Shown in pieces: positions 10,931-23,107 of a stretch of DNA of 64,000 bases; the first letter of the stretch is position 1; every line of letters begins with the position of its first letter. The position numbers and the translations under genes are program-made. Below the pieces are notes generated by a model. The model saw only the letters and a program-made list of their open reading frames with translations. It was not told the origin of the DNA and searched no databases. The stretch covers positions 2,882,001 to 2,946,000 of the forward strand of contig JAWQUS010000009.1 of the NCBI GenBank assembly GCA_036365455.1, read 5' to 3'. Origin of the DNA: Macrosoma leucophasiata. Its lineage: Eukaryota > Arthropoda > Insecta > Lepidoptera > Hedylidae.

Positions 10931-11430
10931 TTTTTTTTATAATAACAAAAAGAGGGTACTTAGGAAACAAAAATGGATGCTATAATTTAACAATAAAATA
11001 AGGACGATTAATAAACAGACACGCACAAAACAAAACTTACCCCGTCACCAACACACAATAACTACATAATATTAATTTAACAGAAATTGTGACTTTAGAC
11101 ACGGAATTATCAGATAAAATCGATACAATCGCGGACTACTATGTTGACTTTCAAACGTTCCGCTGGCGAAAAACTCTTGCCCGATTTGTCAAATCTTTCC
11201 TTCACATCTATTGCATTGCTTTATGGTAGCAGTAGCGCCATCTATTACCAACTATGCTAGTTAGGCAACCTCTGTCATAGTTTTTTCGCGGCCATACATT
11301 ACCATCTAACCGGAACACGTAAGGGTGAACCCTACCATTTGGCGGCAGGTAGATTAGGCAATGCGTTGGTGCCTACGCCCTCGAACTCCTACACTGGAAT
11401 TTGAACTAGTAAAAAGTAAGTAAATCACAT

Positions 11431-11762
11431 TGAGTAATGTAGTTCAATGGTAAATCATAAGTAGTATTTTCTTTGTAGATTCATACTACAACTAATTCAC
11501 CAAGTTTTAATCAATCTTCGGTCCGGCCAAAGGGACATGTAGGTATGTTTGAACTTCAGACGCAATAAAAAAAACATGGTGGGTGAACGCGAACATGAAA
11601 CGCGCATTTTAATTTGCCACTAGCGGTCACCCATAGAACTGAGAACTGAGAACAAGAATATTAGAAATATCTCTGTTTTCAGCGCTAGTACTTACTACCT
11701 ACCTGTGGATACTAAGTATGGCGATACACTTTGTGCAGGACGTATCTTCTGTTGGTGTCAAG
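11431..11762. other. Gene-free stretch
   Basis: I see no exon here. It ends in the 8-base direct repeat GTGTCAAG (11755-11762) that flanks the next MITE. Confidence 0.4.
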
Positions 11763-12084
11763 CATAGAGCAACTCGGCCCACCGGTCGCGGCGGACCGGA
11801 CGGGAGTAGTGCTTGACAGTATTTACCGATGCAAAAAAACAGTCTATCATTTTTTGCGGGAGGAACTACGTGCGATGTGATACACACACACTACAAAAAT
11901 CGTCTATTACTACGAAACTCACACCTTGACTTTAACAAAATACATAAACAATTTCACGCACATATTTAAACATCTGGGCGACAGGCGTAGGACCATTTGG
12001 GCTTGTACTTTGACAGAGGAAAAAAGCTTGCATATGGCTCCTCCACTCCGGTCCGCCGCGGCCGGTAGCCCGTGTTGCTCTATG
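11763..12084. mobile_element. E-type MITE with long inverted ends and 8-bp duplication
   Basis: This is a 322 bp non-autonomous DNA element. Its ends are inverted copies of each other for about 40 bases, starting CATAGAGCAAC and rich in GGCCGCGGCGGACCGG. It is flanked by an exact 8-base duplication, GTGTCAAG, at 11755-11762 and 12085-12092. Three more copies in the window (31596, 41582, 47300) share the ends. An 8-base duplication fits hAT or P superfamilies; the ends do not decide between them. It carries no reading frame. Confidence 0.8.
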
Positions 12085-12092
12085 GTGTCAAG

Positions 12093-12664
12093 GGATCCGC
12101 TAGACGCTTACACGTGACCGTGAAACGCGTCATGCGTGTGTCAAGTGTTCTCGCTCCGTAGTTATTAGCATTGATACCGGAAACACTAGAGAAACTTGTT
12201 ATTATGCATATTTATTTAATTAAAGACCCCTGACCGAGAAACTCCCTTACGTTGAGGCTTCTACACATAACCTCAGATATCCCGAGATGACTCGGCACGA
12301 GTCTTGGCGAGTGGAGGCTAATCATCCGCTCTCTCAATTTATTCAAGTTGCCCGCTGGTTCATTTACTAGCCTCACCCACTCTCGACCAAACGACGACAC
12401 TAAGCTTGAAGAAGTTACAGAATCTTTTAAAACATAATAGGTACCTAGCCATTATTGGCACGCAGTTTGAAAAACATCTAATTTTCTCTAATTTCTCACG
12501 TAGTTTTATATGCGAAGTGCTCGGGCTCCCTCACTTCGCCTCGCTGTCGCTCCACTTAGCCTGGGTTGCACCAAGATATTTGTTAAAATTAAAGTCATTG
12601 TAACATTTCACATCCTTCTCTGTCCTACTACCACTACTCCATAGAAGCAGTTATTCGATATTAG
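12093..12664. other. Gene-free stretch
   Basis: No coding signal or repeat family that I recognise. A 200-base part near 12220-12410 is more GC-rich than its surroundings but is not open in any convincing frame. Confidence 0.35.
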
Positions 12665-12667
12665 TTA

Positions 12668-13124
12668 GGGGCCGTTCAAGTATTACGTGAGCACTATGGG
12701 GGGGCGGAGGGGTCTTTGCTCTGCTTATTTTGGCTGACAAGGGGGGTAGGGGAGTCTAGATGATGATTACGTCATCGGTAGTTATTTACTTTGTTACAAG
12801 AATAACAACCCTCACATTGTCTTTACTTGAAAACAAAACGCTTTTTCGGGGATGCCCGCAAATAATGCATACGTTTAGGCACTCGCTTTAGAACCGAGTA
12901 GAGGAACTACCGCGCGCTGGGGATTACGTAAAAATTAACAAAAATTCACTGATAAAAATCATATAAAAAAAATAAAACGATAAAAAAACAATACATTAAT
13001 TGAAACATTTTGACGTAAGCATGGGGGGAGGGGGTAATGGCTTTGCTTACTTTTGCTGACAAGGGGGATGGGGGGGGGGTAAAGAATTGTAATAAATCTG
13101 CTTACGTAATACTTGAACGGCCCC
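12668..13124. mobile_element. Harbinger-type MITE
   Basis: This is a 457 bp element with inverted ends GGGGCCGTTCAAGTATTACG and its complement, flanked by TTA at 12665-12667 and 13125-13127. A 3-base TTA duplication and GGG-starting ends are typical of PIF/Harbinger elements. G-rich tracts and an AT-rich middle fill the inside; there is no transposase frame. Confidence 0.7.
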
Positions 13125-13419
13125 TTATATCATTTATATTAAATGATTTCTATAAGGTAGGTACATAATATTATTGACAACTGTTATTTACCCCGTAAGC
13201 GTTGTTTAGATACACAAATGAACATTGGACATACTCTGCCAACAATGCACGTACATACACGTGGTATTTAATTATGTAAATACACAGGCCACGGATCATT
13301 AGCATTATAATAAATTCACTGCAATAAAGATGATATTATTTAATAAGTAATACAGTAATACCCCGACTTACGCTACCTCGTTATACTCCAGATCCGGCCC
13401 GGATGTCTATACACTACTG

Positions 13420-13950
13420 TAGTCAGTTCGAGCGCGTAGGCACCATCGCATTACCTAATCTATCTGCCGCCAAATTATAGTGTTTAGCACTATCGTGTTC
13501 TGGTTAGATTAATAATAAATGTTGAATTCATTGACAAAAAAAAACATACCTACATCACTTTTAAATATGACTCCATAGATTCCCGAACTAGTAATTCATG
13601 TGTTTCGGGAATCAGTGGCTTCTCCAGATTGTCCTATAATTTCAATGAAATTAAGAGTCTCTGGTCTAAGGTATAACCTTTAGACATATACACCTTACAT
13701 AAAGACGTAAGTTTTTACAAATTACTCAAAAAGAGTAAGTTAAGTGTGTGTGTACACGCGCGCGTGAGTGCGCATAATGTATGGCCCCGTTCTAACATTG
13801 ACAACTTCAAGGTCTCAGGCGTGGCAGCGCTTTCTGCATTCTCTGGTTTTTTTGTGTAGATGTCTATAGGCTGCAGACTGCAGTCATCACTTACAATAGT
13901 ACACAATGTGAGCTGCATGCATGCAGCTGCCACCTTCCTTACATAAAAAA
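13420..13950 (+). repeat. S1 SINE-like repeat, possibly interrupted
   Basis: The first part (13420-13510) and the second part (13780-13950, ending in TTACATAAAAAA) together cover S1. About 270 bases between them are unrelated to S1 and may be an insertion. The sequence is too diverged to locate a duplication. Confidence 0.55.
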
Positions 13951-13995
13951 CAAGATAGTTTTGCAATATAAAAACAAAATAAATTAAAAAAAGGT

Positions 13996-14001
13996 TTTAT
14001 T
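13996..14001 (-). terminator. Poly(A) signal of SSR2
   Basis: AATAAA on the minus strand, about 550 bases after the SSR2 stop codon. It is the first such hexamer in a suitable place; transcript data would settle it. Confidence 0.4.
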
Positions 14002-14547
14002 GTTCATAATTTAAATTATTAACAAATGAAATGGAGATGATCCACTAACTAATGATGATATTACTGCAAATGTTGTATTTATCACTCTAATTGCTAGCAG
14101 TATTAGGAGACATATTAAAAAATATTATTTTACACAATGACTGCCAGAAAGTATTTACTGGAATATCTTGTAAATAATATTATTTCAAATAATAACAGGA
14201 TATGCTTAAACACATAAAGCCTCACGAATTAATACACATATTAGCATTAGGAGTACAATACAAATTTCAATCGAATTCTCAGTTATCAAACTTCTTCCAT
14301 ACATTTCTCTCTTTTTTTCTAATCACATTTACTCTTCTACAAGATCTCAAAATATTTACTTCAATAAAATTTGCCACAATTTACCATTTTAAATTGTTCT
14401 TTACTGCATATCTTAGTACAATATTGAATAGTGGGATAATTCCATATTTGATTATTAAAAATTCTACGAATGAATTTTCAGAAGCTTATGTAATTTTACA
14501 AATAAATACAACACATACAATAACTTGTTTACTAACTTGTTGTCTAA

Positions 14548-15827
14548 CTAATGCGTTTTCTTAGGTTTAGAAAGTTTCTCATATTTGCTTTTGGAAGAAT
14601 ACCATAGTCCAAAGGGGATGGCTAGTGACGGCAGGGTCATAACTGCAAAGGCCGCCCAGTCAAGGATGTGGGAGGAGAACTTGCGATCATAATCCTTTAA
14701 TGCAACAATAGCACCTTCACCTGGTGCGCTGCTGATTGAGAATTGAACCTGGAAATACAAAATAATAACCATTAACATTATTAAAATAATAATCTATTAT
14801 TTCTATAAATAAATTGTAACTTCATGAAGGCTAGTAGAAACTGTCTCTTTTTAGTTGCTATGATGAATTTTGTTGTCAAGGAATGAGGATACACTGCATA
14901 CTTGTTTGCCACATCCATAACATTTTTTTAATGTTATGGATGTGGCAAACAAGCATGCAATTCATGGTAATGCGGTGGTGCCTGCACCCACGAGATCTGT
15001 CACTGAAGCTCTACCAACAGTTAAAAAAATTGAAGAAACAGTGTTTAATACATCAATAATAAGTTAATTTTGTATGTAAATATAATGAATAAGAATGTTG
15101 CTAAGAGTATAAACAAAGGTGTGGAGAAAGGTATTTACAGTATACATATTTCTATTCTTTGAGTTTGTATTTATATTTAAACAGAGTTGTATTCTTACAT
15201 TATTTGTCACATGTAGGTACGTGAAGAGCATCATCCTTTGAATTCACAATATACAAAAAATATTACATACTTCAAATTCTACAAAAAGCACTACATACAC
15301 CAAAGTGAAAGTAAAACATTCAGGATCCACATCTTTTATTATTCTCATTTATCACTACTGAACTACATTATGATAAGAAATAGATAGATAGATTGGATAA
15401 TTTAATTAAAACAATGCATAATCTACATTTTAAATTGAACTTGGTCAAAACTCACCTCCTCTGAGTCTTCACTGGGCCTGTACGTGACCTCAGCGGCGGT
15501 AAAGTTGAAGTAACCGTATCTGTTGGAGCGCACGGTGACGACGTGCGACACGTTGGTCTGCGGCGGGATGCGGTCGATCTCCGCGCTCAGTTGCCCGCCC
15601 ACCACCACGAACACCTCCGGGTGGAAACCGTTGTCCACCAGCTTCACGTCCACCGCCGGCGCCGTACCCACATTGAAAAGCGTGTATTTGATGAGTATGT
15701 CCATGTTTTCTACTAAATATTTGTTTAACACTTGTTTCGATACTAGTAATCTCGCCGCTGCCGTCTCCTCTTCGGCTGACACCATCGCAGCCACTATGAG
15801 GACCAGAGATAGTAGTTTTGCCGTCAT
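14548..15827 (-). CDS. SSR2: Signal sequence receptor subunit beta (TRAP-beta)
   Basis: The two coding exons are 15827-15456 (372 bases) and 14748-14548 (201 bases), joined in phase 0 between a GTGAG donor and a TTTCCAG acceptor, giving 190 residues. Residues 1-18 are a signal peptide ([14 protein letters not shown]). The lumenal part is an immunoglobulin-like domain with N-glycosylation sequons NVS and NFT. A membrane helix ([20 protein letters not shown]) and a short lysine-rich cytosolic tail ([14 protein letters not shown]) follow. The length and the [20 protein letters not shown] region match the family, whose human member has about 183 residues. The protein is part of the translocon-associated complex that helps secretory proteins cross the ER membrane. 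A TTTCAG acceptor five bases before the ATG implies a 5'-UTR exon upstream, with a possible donor near 15978. Confidence 0.95.
14749..15455 (-). other. SSR2 intron with an S1 tail and a hairpin
   Basis: The intron is about 707 bases. It contains part of an S1 copy (14930-15022) and the mirror image of its tail at 14901-14924, forming a 24-bp perfect stem with a 5-base T loop. Confidence 0.6.
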
Positions 15828-16160
15828 CCTGTCTGAAATAACAAATAATATCGTAATGTTATGGCAGTTCTACTTTCCTTGGTTATACAATTAAACTCTT
15901 CGTCTATGGACAATTTTTATATAAAATCAATATGAGAACATTTGAAATTAAATGAATTAATATATCACACAGTTTACCTCTTAGTTAAATCTATATTTAT
16001 GAAATAAAAACCCAAACTGGAAAGTCGACAGGATTCAGAAAACGTTACGTTGACAATTTGTGACAACTCGTCAATTCGTACGTGGCTGACGTTTCTCTCC
16101 ACGCGTTCAAGACCACAGAATATACTACTCTCTTTCAAGACCTTGCCATGCGCAAATATT

Positions 16161-16440
16161 AAGGTGCGGCCTCATGCAGTCGCTAGTCGCTCAATTCCAG
16201 CGAAAAATCCAGTCACGTGACCCCTTTTTTTAATTTCCGGCGTATCAATTTAAATTTCCCGCGTCTTAAACGTCGCTAGTCGCTAGCGACAAAAATACCC
16301 CGGTGAAATATCTCGCGGCTCAATATTCAGAAGTCGCTAGTCGCTCGTCTCTAGCGATAAATCTGATCACTTGACAGTATTTTCAATTTCTCGCGGCCGA
16401 AAAACAGTAGCATGGTGCCGATATTATAGTGTTGTAAGTG
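16161..16440. repeat. Inverted-repeat element end (GTGCGGCCTCATG)
   Basis: The 16-base end AAGGTGCGGCCTCATG is repeated in inverted orientation at 22759-22774. Inside are several copies of AGTCGCTAGTCGCT. The 9-base sequence GCAAATATT lies just outside both ends (16152-16160 and 22778-22786). This may be the left edge of one large element that later received the S4, hAT and other insertions. Confidence 0.45.
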
Positions 16441-16779
16441 TTATCGATAATTGAATAAAATCATGACCTTGACGCAGTTAAACGAGCATAAAGAGCAGTT
16501 CTTAGGTTTGTTTTCTTTAAACATATACATATGTCCAACAATTGATTTACATAAATTGAGTAATGTTCTCACGGCTAGTCAGCTATTTATTCTGAATAGT
16601 ACATTAAAGCAACGTAACTTATTTCCCTATAATCAGCAAAAACCATCTACTTGTAATAATAGGATCAACTTACCTATACCATCGTTTAGAACTTAGAACT
16701 GCTTTTATTCATAGATTCTTGACACTAGTCGCCGCGTCTAAAAGAAGCGTCACCGCAGAATAGTGATGCCGCTCGATAT

Positions 16780-17010
16780 GCTACTGTCGATAGACTATCG
16801 ATAGTCTATCAATAAAGTGTCAATAGTGAGAATATCGATAGAACTATCGACAGTATCGACTATCAAAGTTAAATACTATCGATAGTATCGACTATCGAAG
16901 TTAAATTCTATCGATAGTATTGATAATATTGCAGATCATTAATAGTATAACCATGTTTTGCACTATCGATACAATCAAAAGTATTGGTTGTAACGATACT
17001 ATCGATAGTT
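16780..17010. repeat. Cluster of TATCGATA octamers
   Basis: Six exact copies of the self-complementary octamer TATCGATA lie within about 230 bases, mixed with near matches such as CTATCGACAG. The octamer equals the DRE site bound by the insect factor DREF. No promoter or gene start is visible next to it, so a repeat origin is as likely as regulation. Confidence 0.5.
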
Positions 17011-17699
17011 CTTTCGATATCCTAACTGATTTTTGGGGTCAACTTCAATTGTGATTGTCAGTCTCATGCTGACGCTCCTTGTGAAAGGATCTGGGTTAAT
17101 ACTGAACTAAAAAAATCTAAATAAAAAATAAAACTTTTTGACTTTGACATGACGACCAGCAGCGTGTGGAAGGATTTCTGTAAATATTGTTGCTAATTAT
17201 TCCAAATTTAAATCATCATTTTTCATGCTGTATATATAGCAAAAAAAAGAGGAAACAAAAATTTTATTGCCAATATAATATTTTATTAAGATACGAGAAA
17301 TCTATCGATTACAATGGTACATAATACAATATTATATTACATTATTTAAAATAATATAAAAAATAAATATTATCGATAATTTGATCTGTTAGGTTAGTAT
17401 TCGCACATCACTATGTAAACAATACTATTTCTAGAAAATGAATGTATAGCACTAAAAGTCATATTATGAAACTTAAACAGGTCTTAACTCTTAATGAAAC
17501 TTATCACTTTATACACTGCATTTGAAAATCCCACAGAATTCGACACAATCTGAAAATTTGTACCTAACCTCACAAGGGTCAATTCAAGATTATTTTCGTT
17601 TTTTCTTGCGTCCTTCTATTTTATACAATACGAGGGCATAATTAGTCAACACAAATCGAAACATAAAATATCACAATAACTAGTTAATAACCCAAACTC

Positions 17700-18080
17700 G
17701 AAGCGAAGCGCGCATGGCCCAGCGGCTGGTGTAGATCGTAAGCGATCTGCTAGGTTAAGCACTACGGGCGCGGTCTATACGTCGGGGGTATTGTGATGGG
17801 TGACCGCTAGTGGCAAATTAGAAATGCGCGTTTCCGTGCTTAGGAGGGCACGTTAAGCCGTCGGTCCCGGTTGCTATCGATAGATAGCAGTCGTTAAACC
17901 TTGTCGGAGGCCTTACGGGTGGTTTGAAAACATCCGACAGTGGGTTGGCCACTAACCCACCCACCTTCACCAATCCGCATTGGAGCAGCGTGGTGGAGTA
18001 AGCTCCAGGCCTCCCCCCAAAAAGGGGAGAGACTTGTGCCCAGCTGTGGGAGGTATAATGGGTTGCCATTATTATATTAT
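17700..18080 (+). mobile_element. S4 SINE with 12-bp target duplication
   Basis: This is a 381 bp element starting GCGCATGGCCCAGCGG, which resembles a polymerase III A box, and ending in an ATT-rich tail. The 12-base direct repeat TAACCCAAACTC flanks it at 17688-17699 and 18081-18092. A reverse copy lies at 32745-33040 and a tail fragment at 34655-34745. Confidence 0.75.
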
Positions 18081-18414
18081 TAACCCAAACTCAAAACTGT
18101 TTTTTATTTCCATACAAATCAACTAGATCGCCATTATAAGACGAGCGACCAGCGATAAAGCTCAACATTTTCAGCTTTATCGCTACATACACATATCACC
18201 CCCAATAGATACCGCATACAGGGCAACCGACGCGCACAACACGTTGCTAGCTAATTTGCTAGCTTATTTTCAATGCTCGAAATCGCGACGCCAATGACGC
18301 CATTACCGACCAAGCCTCCGACCCGTTCGTACGTGAGAAATAATTCATTTTCTACCGAAAATATCTAGGAAATGGCTTCCTGCGCACAAAAATCATATCT
18401 TAATACGTCTAGAA

Positions 18415-20635
<2,221 letters not shown>

Positions 20636-20904
20636 TAGCTGAACCATCAAATATTAAAAAAGATGGTATGATAGTTCAATAATTCACATAAAACACGTAT
20701 TATCAGAGATCAATTAAACTGGATTATGCACAAGTATATTTTCGCAAAGTCCTGCTCACTCATTACGTTATTTACATTATTTGTCCCTTTCTAAGATAAG
20801 AAAGTCGATCGATAGTGTTGTACCGCATATACGTTAGTCGGTATCGATATTTTTAATAATACCTTGTAAATAAAACCTTTTATCAGAAAATATGTAATAA
20901 TACT

Positions 20905-21645
20905 ACGTTTAGAATGGACACTTCATAAAAATTATATATATGTATATAAATAATTTTTACATATTTTTTTTAATTAGACGTGTATATCAGTAATTGTTTT
21001 TCACTTTAATTTATTTTGTTCGTTTTTGACCTGACATAAGCGGATCTGAAAACGGATACCATTTTCGTAATCAGCACCCCAAGAAACCTCGAACTTGATA
21101 CCCATATCACATTTTGAAAAAAAAAGTCCGTCCGCTATTTTGGATCTGAGAACAAATGCCATTTTCGTAATTAGCACTCCAAGAAACCTCGAAATTGATA
21201 CCCATATCATATTTTGAAAAAAAAGGCCGTCCGCCATCTTGGATCTGAAAATAGATGCCATTTTTGTTATCAGCACCCCAAAAAATCTCGAAATTTATAT
21301 TCATAATATTTTGAAAGAAAAAACTGTCCGCCATCTTGGATCTGAAAACGGATGCCATTTTTGTAATCAGGACCCCAAGAAACCTCTAAATTGACACCCA
21401 TATCATATTTATAAAAAAATCTGTCCGCTATCTTGGATTAGAAAAATGCACCTCAGGAAACCGAGAAATAGAAATCCATATCATATTTTCTAAAAATAAT
21501 TTTGTCCGCCATTAACACCTCAAGGAACCCTAACATTGAACGGAACCTCGCTGTAGAATACCATTCCTTTGCCAAAAGAGGAGGGAGGTTGGGTGAGGCG
21601 GGGAAATCGGGCGGGATGTCGAAGTGTCCATTCTATACGTATTAT
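20905..21645. mobile_element. TIR element carrying a tandem array
   Basis: The left end (TAGAATGGACACTTC near 20910) and the right end (GAAGTGTCCATTCTA near 21620-21635) are inverted copies. Related ends occur at 4070-4100 and 44700-44745. The interior is mainly the tandem repeat listed next. Confidence 0.55.
21042..21445. repeat. Tandem repeat, about 98 bp unit, four copies plus partial
   Basis: Units start with GGATCTGA at 21042, 21142, 21241 and 21338, and a partial one at 21435. Each contains GCCATTTTCGTAATCAGCAC, ACCCATATCA and GTCCGCCATCTTGGATC. Spacing is 97-100 bases. Short minus-strand frames run through the units, but nothing indicates a real protein. Confidence 0.8.
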
Positions 21646-21835
21646 TATTACATATTCTCTGGCTCTACTACCATACATTACCACTATCACTTAGCGGCAG
21701 GTAAATTATATAATCTTGAGCTCGTTAAGTAAGCTATACCACAAATTTCCTATTTTTTTAATTTTCTTTTTTTGGCTAACTAAATATTGAATGTTGATAA
21801 GTGCGTGTGGAAATAAACGTCACTTATTGATGTCC

Positions 21836-22090
21836 AAGCGTTTGTGTGGAATTCCATACAAACGCTTAAAATCTGGTAAAAGTATATAGCTTAAAAGTAT
21901 AAGTAACTTTAAATGTTTGTCAGGCCATCGCGCATGTACAGAACCGCGGATTATGATTATTTAATAAAATATCATTTAAATAGGCCACTTTAAAGCATCT
22001 CTTAAATTATAATAATTGTACGGAATGTCTATGTCTATGTAACCAGATTTTAAGCGTTTGTATGGAATGCCAAGCGCTTAAAATCTGAAT
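21836..22090. repeat. Small inverted-repeat element
   Basis: CCATACAAACGCTTAAAATC near 21854 is repeated inverted near 22047. A 32-base near-palindrome at 21836-21867 marks one end. It is probably a degenerate MITE. Confidence 0.5.
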
Positions 22091-22239
22091 AACGTAAAAT
22101 AATTACTTTATTGGCATTCATTTATGCGTTTTTAGTTACCTACTCAAATGTTATACTGTTTTTATTTACCTATTTCTGAAATTATGATTATATTATTTCC
22201 AATTACTGACAACTGTATTTTCCAAGTTTTTTTTTTTAC

Positions 22240-22480
22240 GTACCAAAAGTGGCAAACAAGCATGCAGTTCACATTGATGTTAAGTGATGACTGCAGCCTA
22301 TAGACACCCTCACAATGACCAGACGTCAAAATGCAGATGCGCTGCCACTCCTGAGGCATTAGGTGTTATGCCTCTGTGGAAATTACAGGGCTGTACATTA
22401 CCACCTTACCGGAACATGATAGTGCTGAACACTACCATTTAGCGGCAAGTATATTAGATAATGTATATTAGTTCTGCTGA
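22240..22480 (-). repeat. S1 SINE-like repeat
   Basis: A nearly complete S1 copy in reverse orientation: CAAGCATGCAGTTCACATTG at the start and the TAGCGGCAAGTATATTAG part near the end. Confidence 0.65.
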
Positions 22481-22659
22481 ATTATCTTTAAAAAAGCAAA
22501 TAAATGTGGAAAAAATATCGATCAGAAATATCGACAGCTTCCCAGCTCAATGAGTGTGCGTATCCAAGTCTCCAATTGAAACAGCCAATCACAGCGCTTT
22601 AGTTACGTCTCCCCGCTACACCCGTACCTCAAAAACGGTGAACACAGCTCCGAACAAAT

Positions 22660-22777
22660 ATTCATTAATGCGGTATATATTGGGGGTGATCTGTGGCTAC
22701 ATATGACGTGACAGCGTCAGACCGCGTGACGTCAGAGCGACTAGCGATTTTATCGCTCCATGAGGCCGCACCTTTAT
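22660..22777. repeat. Right partner of the inverted element end at 16161
   Basis: CATGAGGCCGCACCTT (22759-22774) is the complement of the 16161 end. The ATGCGGTATATATTGGGGG part near 22672 is also found inverted near 18205-18222, so the match runs inward. GCAAATATT follows at 22778. Confidence 0.45.
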
Positions 22778-23107
22778 GCAAATATTTTTATGAATGTATA
22801 ATTATTTTACTTATTCACAGTAAATTATAAATTTCATTATTTTTTGATCACGAAACAATTTTGAGGTTAATACACACACATTATAATAATATTTCATATT
22901 CATTGAAAAATAAAAAAGCTGAAACCTTTTGACAGTTAGATACTCGCAACTTGGCACACTGATAAAAAAATGAAAAAAACCTTTGACATTTCATTTTCGT
23001 GTTGTGTACATGTGTGAAAAATGGATTTGTGCGAAAATGTTTGAGTTAATTTAAACATTAAGCATCGATCTATCACAACAAAAATATACGAAGTCATTCC
23101 ACGAACT

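Larger units (their letters stand above)
5420..11177 (-). mobile_element. Full-length I-type LINE retrotransposon
   Basis: A 5.76 kb non-LTR retrotransposon lies on the minus strand. It has a 5' leader (11177-10931), ORF1, ORF2 overlapping it by 47 bases, a 3' region and a poly(A) tail seen as the T run 5420-5434. It is flanked by the 10-base direct repeat TGCCCGATTT at 5410-5419 and 11178-11187, which is the target-site duplication. Both frames are open end to end, so the copy looks young. The RNase H domain in ORF2 places it in the I superfamily rather than Jockey or CR1. The exact clade would need a phylogeny. Confidence 0.85.
5289..11270 (-). repeat. T repeat copy 2, core deleted and interrupted by a LINE
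   Basis: The second T unit follows directly, with a period of about 302 bp. Its 3' half is 5289-5409 and its 5' half is 11188-11270; the LINE lies between. About 36 bases covering the acceptor, D and anticodon arms are missing, while the T arm remains at about 5371-5405. The outer edge meets the TCTGTCATA duplication, so the dimer appears to have inserted as one piece. Confidence 0.65.
4868..11430 (-). repeat. S1 SINE-like repeat split by a nested insertion
   Basis: The halves 4868-4983 and 11271-11430 join into one S1 copy in reverse orientation. The break is marked by the 9-base direct repeat TCTGTCATA at 4975-4983 and 11271-11279. Everything between is inserted DNA: the T dimer and the I-type LINE. 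Confidence 0.7.
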
